From positions 16,901,219-16,965,218 of the forward strand of contig NC_064444.1 of the NCBI RefSeq assembly GCF_023343835.1: DNA of 64,000 nucleotides, read 5' to 3'. Source of the stretch: Lagopus muta (taxonomy: Eukaryota; Chordata; Aves; Galliformes; Phasianidae). Position numbers and translations under genes: made by a program. Under the pieces are notes generated by a model. That model did not search any database. It had not been told where the DNA came from and saw only the letters and a program-made list of their open reading frames with translations. Shown here piece after piece: positions 59,520-64,000 of this stretch. How positions within the stretch are numbered: position 1 is the stretch's first letter; the number at the start of each line of letters is the position of its first letter.

Positions 59520-60252
59520 TCTCCCCTAGCAAGGTTGGTGCAGCCTCAGGTGTTTTCCTCTGCAGGATTTTGCTGGCTTCCTATGGCCAAGAGCCCCATG
59601 AGGTGCCAGCTGGATGCCCTCAGGGTTGAAGGTGTGCCTGCCGCCTTGCTACCAGCCTTCCCCTCTCCGTGTTTGGAGATATCAGAATGTTACAACCCTC
59701 TGTGCTCTAGCCCAGCTGGATGTGGTCCTGGACTACCTGCCATATTGCTCCAGCTTCGGTGCAGGTCCAGTCTCAGCCCTCCTGTGCCCTGGGTTGTCCA
59801 TTGGGTGAGCCAGAGGTGTTCCGACCGGCTCTAGTTACCAAACAGCAGCCCGCAGATTGCCTGCATGCTGAGCTGGTGATTAGGACGAGTTTAAAGTCTA
59901 GGCAGGTGGACCTTGCACAGAGCTGGGTCGTGCCTGCTTTACAGATGGTGGACACTAAAAAGGTGGAGAGAAGCTTCCAGTTCCATCTCCAGCGCAGAGG
60001 AGGAGCAGCGTGCACGGCCACGGGGCTGGGGCACTCAGTGGCCTCGGGGCTGTGTCCATGCACAGCTTCCCAGAGCTGCAAACAGACCTTCCTCTCTGCT
60101 GCCCAGGGAAGAGGGACCTTCGCTCATCCTAACTTCATGCTGCATCAGAGATGTAGAACTTCCTACCGAGTTTTCTGTCCGCGTTTCTTTTTTTGTTGTT
60201 GTTTTATTTTGTTTTATTTCCTTTTTTTTTTTAAAGCAGTTTGTTAATATTC

Positions 60253-60258
60253 ATTAAA
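60253..60258 (+). terminator. ATTAAA distal poly(A) signal
   Basis: Variant signal after a long U-rich stretch, about 2 kb past the ZNF319 stop; a candidate for a long 3' UTR isoform. Confidence 0.4.
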
Positions 60259-60335
60259 GAAGTACTGTATAGTTTAACTTGATGTCACAGCACATCCTTT
60301 AAACAAAAACACGCCGGGTCCCCGCGCTCACACAG

Positions 60336-60959
60336 GGATTAGGGGCGCTGGGAAATGCCGCTGGTGCTGCTGGGCAGGAGGTAAACGGATCAAGCAGCAA
60401 TTGGCAGGCTCAGCAAGGGAAGGCTTAACCCAGCCCAGCGCGGATTTGTTGCCTCCTGCCCCAGATCCTTCAGGCCAGCACTGAGCGCAGCCGGACGGGT
60501 GCCTCACACTTGGGGTTCCTCCTTACACCGCAGCCGGAGGGCGGCCAGGACCCAGCAGTGCTGCTCGTGGCCCCACGGTAAGTGCCTGGGGTTGACCTGC
60601 TGCCTGCTGGGCTTTCTAGGCTGCTCTCAGCTGCTCTGTTTTGGGGTCTTTTAGCACTGAAGTCGGGGTGGCAGTCAGGAGGTGGGCAGTAGGGGATGGC
60701 TGGTGTTGGTAATCCCAATTGCAGGCAGTGCGGTGCTAATCCTTGGGGAGCTGGGGTGGGCTTGGGGTCAGCAGGAGCTGTCATGGGGTGTCTGGGGGCA
60801 TGGGGTCATGGGGTGAATGAGCTGCAGGCGTTGTCCCTGGGCTGCTTGCAGGAGCTGCAAGTGTTCCAAAGCGTGGTGGGAATGGCAGTGTGCTGCACGG
60901 TGTTCCTTGCTGTCCCTGTTGTCCCCTGGATAATGTCTCTATTCACAGCTCCTTAATCC
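60336..60959. promoter_or_regulatory. Cluster of CRX/OTX-type sites upstream of CNGB1
   Basis: TAATCC occurs at 60710-60715, 60737-60742 and 60954-60959, and its complement GGATTA at 60336-60341. This is the core bound by the photoreceptor homeodomain factors CRX and OTX2. Four in about 620 bases is well above the roughly 0.3 expected by chance for an unbiased sequence. Function is inferred from the motif and from CNGB1 being a rod gene. Confidence 0.5.
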
Positions 60960-61215
60960 CTTATATCCATGGGGGGTGAAAGGCAATTTCTTAGTTGGTT
61001 TCTGGTCGTCGGGCCCCTGATGTGGGCTTTACCAACACTCAGGCAAGAAGATAGAGGCCTGAATGGGATGGGAATTTGGGGCAGAGTGAGGCTCTTTGGG
61101 GAGGGAACATCAGGAGATATCCTCAGTATGAGCCCTCAGATGTCCTCACTCAGCTGCCACCAGGTCACTGTGCCACAGCAAGCAGGGTGAGAAAAGGACA
61201 GAGAAGTACAGTGTG

Positions 61216-61240
61216 TGCTGAGCAAAGGAGCTTAAATAAA
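61216..61240 (+). promoter_or_regulatory. Putative CNGB1 core promoter (NRL-like half-site and TATA-like box)
   Basis: TGCTGAGCAA at 61216-61225 matches one half of the MAF/NRL recognition element, and TTAAATAAA at 61232-61240 is TATA-like. They lie 146-170 bases upstream of the CNGB1 ATG. This pairing is common in rod promoters. The transcription start itself is not visible. Confidence 0.4.
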
Positions 61241-61385
61241 GCAGGGAGGGTGGCTCGTGGCAGGGATGAGGTGTGAGACTGAGTCGGCCTCGGTCTGGCT
61301 GTGCCCAAGCAGGAACAAGGAGGAAGGAAGCCCAGGACCTGTGCAAGAGGACTGTCCTGGGGACGGCCGTCCCCGCTGCACGGCA

Positions 61386-63861
61386 ATGCTGGGCTGGATC
61401 GAGCGGGTGGTCCCACAGCCCCCAGCACAGAACCTGCCTGAGGAGAGCCCTGCAGCCCCACAGCCTGCCAAGGTGAGCAGGAAGGCGGAGAGCCAGAGCC
61501 CACAGCATCCCTTTGGTGGAGGCTTTGGGGACTTCACCAGCCAACACCTCTGGTCTGAGGCTGTCTTTCACCCCAGGTGCCAGCAGGGAAGGCCAGCACA
61601 GGGGATGCTGTGGACCGCACGCAGGGTAAGCTCTGCTAAGCCCCCCACCCTCAACCTGCATGTGGAGCAGTGACAGGAGCTGCCTTTTTCCAGCTGTTAT
61701 CAAAGAAACAGAGAAGAAGGTGGAATTCACAGTCGCTGAGGACTCGGCCCCTGCATCAGCATCAGTGTTTGAGAGGTATTGGGGTACAGTGGGGATGGGG
61801 ACACTGCTGCCCTGCGCCCACCTGACACAGCCCTGCCCTGCAGCGTGGGGAGCAGCGTGCTGTCCTGGATCTCTCAGGGGCTGGAGAAGGTGGTCCCACA
61901 GCCAGCACCGGCCCCAGGGTCACTGCAAGCGCTTGGGAAGAGCTTCGAGACCAGTGTTGATGTCCCTGACCAGGTGGGCCGTGAGCCTGTCCCCACATCC
62001 TGGCTTCTGGGTTCTTTTAGAAGATCCCCAAACCAGGGGGAGATCCCTCTGCCCCACGTGGCATCCTGCCTTCACCCAACTCTGGGCAAAGGGCAGATTT
62101 CTCCCCATGCCCCACCAGGTAATACTTTCTGCCTTTCCAGACAGAGGTGCAGGTCCTCAAGGATGAGGATGAGGATGCTCTGGGTAAGGGGAGCAGTGAG
62201 ACCATGGTTTGAGGTTCCCTCCTGGTTGTCAGCTCCTGCACATGTGATCCTGCTCTCCCTGCAGAGATAACACCCTTTGACCCCGAGGAGGATGAGCTGG
62301 ATGGCTGTGAGCTGGAGGATGGCTTGGGCACGGACATGGAGAGCTGGTGGGTTCCCTGTGTGCAGCACCCCATCAGCAGGCAGAGGGGTGGCATGGGGTG
62401 GAGGGATGTGGAATATGGGACGGGCAGACACAGGATGTGAGATGCAGGATGCAGGATATGGGATAGAGGGATGTGAGGTGTGGGATTTAGGATGGACAGA
62501 CACAGCATGGAGAGATGTGAGATATGGGGAGTAGGGATACAGGATGTAGGATGCGTTATCTGTGATGTAGGATATAGGATGGAGGGATGTGGAATGTGGG
62601 ATTTTGGATTTAGTATGGAGTGATGTGAGATAGGAGATGAAGGATGTGGGATAAGGGATTGTAGGATGAGGGATTTGGGATAAGGGATCGTGGGATGAGG
62701 GATGCGAGTTGTGGGACGCAGGATTTGAGGTAGGCATGGGATGTGAGATGCAGGATTTGGGATTGTCTGACACAATGTGGGGTGGACAGTTGTAGGATTG
62801 GAGGGACACAGGGTGTGAGATGTGGGATGGAGGGATGCAGGATGTGGGGTGCAGGATACGGGGTGAGCTCTGACCACACCTGCTCTCCCTGCAGGGCAGG
62901 AGCACGCGTGCTGAGCTGGCTGGTGCAGGGCTTTGAGAGGATGGTGCCACAGCCAGAGGTGCCAAAAAGGCCTGAGGTGAGCACAGCTGTGGGTGCTGCT
63001 GTGGCATTGCGGTGCTGCAGCCTCCTCTCCCAAGGCAATGAGGGGTTTCCCTGGGCATTCTCTGCCCACTCCAACACTCAAGCAACCCATTGGGGCCAGA
63101 CATTGTCCTGAGAGGTGGGGGGGAGGGCAGATGCAACACACAGAGCGCACTGGGACAGCAGCAAATGGCCACGTCCATCCCTCTGTCTGCAGCCTGAGCT
63201 GAAGAAGGAGCAGAGCAGTGCCACAGCAGGAGGTGAGCGCTTTGCAGGGACGTGCAGTGCCCCCTAAGGTGATGCCTGCACTGCCTGACCCCTTGCTCTC
63301 TGGGACCAAACCTGGGCAGGTGCAAAAGGGACTAAAACTCGGGTGAAGCCCAAAGACAACATCCCAGGAGTGGTGGAGCCGGCGGTAGCAGAAGGGCAGC
63401 CAGAGCCAGGGAACACCACCCTCCTCCCTCGGTCCCTGGCTGGGGACAGCGGCAGGTATGGGCTGTGACAATTCTGGTGGGGATGTGGTGGGAGCAATGT
63501 GGGGTCTGATGGGGGGGGTTTCTGCTTGGCAGCATGTTCGGCTGGTTCGTCCAGGGGCTGGAGAAGGTGATGCCGCAGCCCGTGCCCAGGGAGAAGCAGG
63601 ATGTGCAGGTATGGGGTCTGCAGGGAGATGCTGGGAAGCAAGGGAGCTGTGCTGGGTGCAGGGCCGTGGGGCTGGTTGGGTGTGCTGGGGCATCAGTGGG
63701 GCCTCTCCCAGTGCGATCCTGCTGCTGGGTCTGCAGTGTTGCTGCAGATGGGAGGGCAAAGCAGGCCCTGGGGTGGGAATGGAGGGCAGGAATCATGCCT
63801 GACACTGCCCTTTCCTCCTGGCAGGGAGCAGCCACCACAACCTTCAGCCCTGTGGAGGAAA
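61386..63861 (+). CDS. CNGB1: Cyclic nucleotide-gated channel beta 1, N-terminal GARP region (partial, continues past the window)
   Basis: Coding exons: 61386-61472, 61577-61625, 61694-61775, 61844-61973, 62141-62183, 62265-62346, 62895-62976, 63193-63232, 63320-63455, 63533-63608, 63825-63861; about 281 residues so far. The start MLGWIERVVPQPP matches the mammalian CNGB1/GARP start. An in-frame ATG 40 codons upstream (61266) is possible but not conserved in my recollection of the family. This is the glutamic-acid-rich (GARP) part of the rod channel beta subunit. In rod outer segments GARP binds peripherin-2 at disc rims, and the later channel part, not in this window, forms the cGMP-gated cation channel with CNGA1. 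Four short repeats with the core W-x-x-x-x-E-(K/R)-(V/M)-(V/M)-P-Q-P occur, in exons 1, 4, 7 and 10. Acidic stretches lie between them. Exon phases repeat in threes (finding). Confidence 0.9.
62393..62866. repeat. Degenerate GGGATG-type repeat array in CNGB1 intron 6
   Basis: Most of this intron consists of irregular variants of GGGATGTGGGAT, GGGATTTAGGATGGA and GATGCAGGATTTGGGAT, purine-rich on the plus strand, with no constant period. The minus strand therefore shows a long proline/histidine/serine-rich ORF that is not a gene. Confidence 0.85.
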
Positions 63862-64000
63862 GTAAGTACTCACCTCTGACACCCTGCCCTTCTGTTGTCA
63901 GATTTTGGGAGAGGGTACCTGAGGAAAGCAAGCTCCTGCTGCTGGGGGGTTTATATATATGGCATGTGAGTGTGTGCTCTCTTAGGGAAGAGCAGTGGGG

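Larger units (their letters stand above)
58291..60258 (+). other. ZNF319 3' untranslated region
   Basis: Directly follows the ZNF319 stop. Two candidate ends are visible: AATAAA at 59514-59519 and ATTAAA at 60253-60258, the latter after a T-rich stretch (60187-60233). In mammals the small gene TEPP lies between ZNF319 and CNGB1; I could not recognise it here on either strand. Confidence 0.6.

Noticed and set aside
61266-61385. Upstream in-frame ATG giving CNGB1 a 40-residue longer N-terminus
   Set aside because: The mammalian protein starts at MLGW, which matches the ATG at 61386; the extension has no GARP-like features, so the downstream start was kept.
62017-63759. 580-codon minus-strand ORF over CNGB1
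   Set aside because: Most of it is the translation of the degenerate GGGATG array and of CNGB1 exons read backwards; low-complexity Pro/His/Ser composition.

Overview
The window is vertebrate genomic DNA with spliced genes. It is most likely from a bird, probably chicken or another galliform. The evidence is two CR1 LINE tails in one intron, compact introns, GC-rich promoters, and proteins nearly identical to their mammalian orthologues. The gene order matches human 16q21 read in the opposite direction: CCDC113, CSNK2A2, CFAP20, MMP15, USB1, ZNF319, CNGB1. Human 16q corresponds to chicken chromosome 11; the species and chromosome are inferences, not read directly.

Layout: 1-3854 is non-coding flank. 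CCDC113 (CFAP263, cilia) runs on the minus strand at 3855-7562. It is head-to-head with CSNK2A2 (CK2 alpha-prime kinase, plus strand, 8461-27318) across a shared CpG island carrying a palindromic CRE. CFAP20 (axoneme inner-junction protein, plus, 32274-38205) follows, with an RFX X-box-like site and three ETS sites just upstream. After about 6 kb of non-coding DNA comes MMP15 (membrane-type metalloproteinase, minus, 45592-49037), then USB1 (U6 snRNA 3' exonuclease, minus, 50663-54064), then ZNF319 (single-coding-exon zinc-finger protein, plus, 56626-58290), which shares a GC-rich promoter with USB1. The last gene is the 5' part of CNGB1 (rod cyclic-nucleotide-gated channel beta subunit), which runs off the right edge.

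For each of the six complete genes I traced every coding exon by splice sites and reading phase. The summed lengths give 381 (CCDC113), 350 (CSNK2A2), 193 (CFAP20), 648 (MMP15), 250 (USB1) and 554 (ZNF319) residues. All open cleanly, so nothing looks pseudogenised. The genes do not form one pathway. Two of them (CCDC113, CFAP20) serve motile cilia, CNGB1 serves rod photoreceptors, and CSNK2A2 and USB1 are housekeeping.

I found no new multi-gene system. The most interesting points are: a three-exon cassette repeated in the CNGB1 GARP region; a cluster of CRX-type sites plus an NRL-like half-site before CNGB1; the X-box/ETS promoter of CFAP20; two CR1 tails in inverted orientation inside USB1; a perfectly phased 19-bp minisatellite between USB1 and ZNF319; and hairpin-forming short introns that could be mirtrons.
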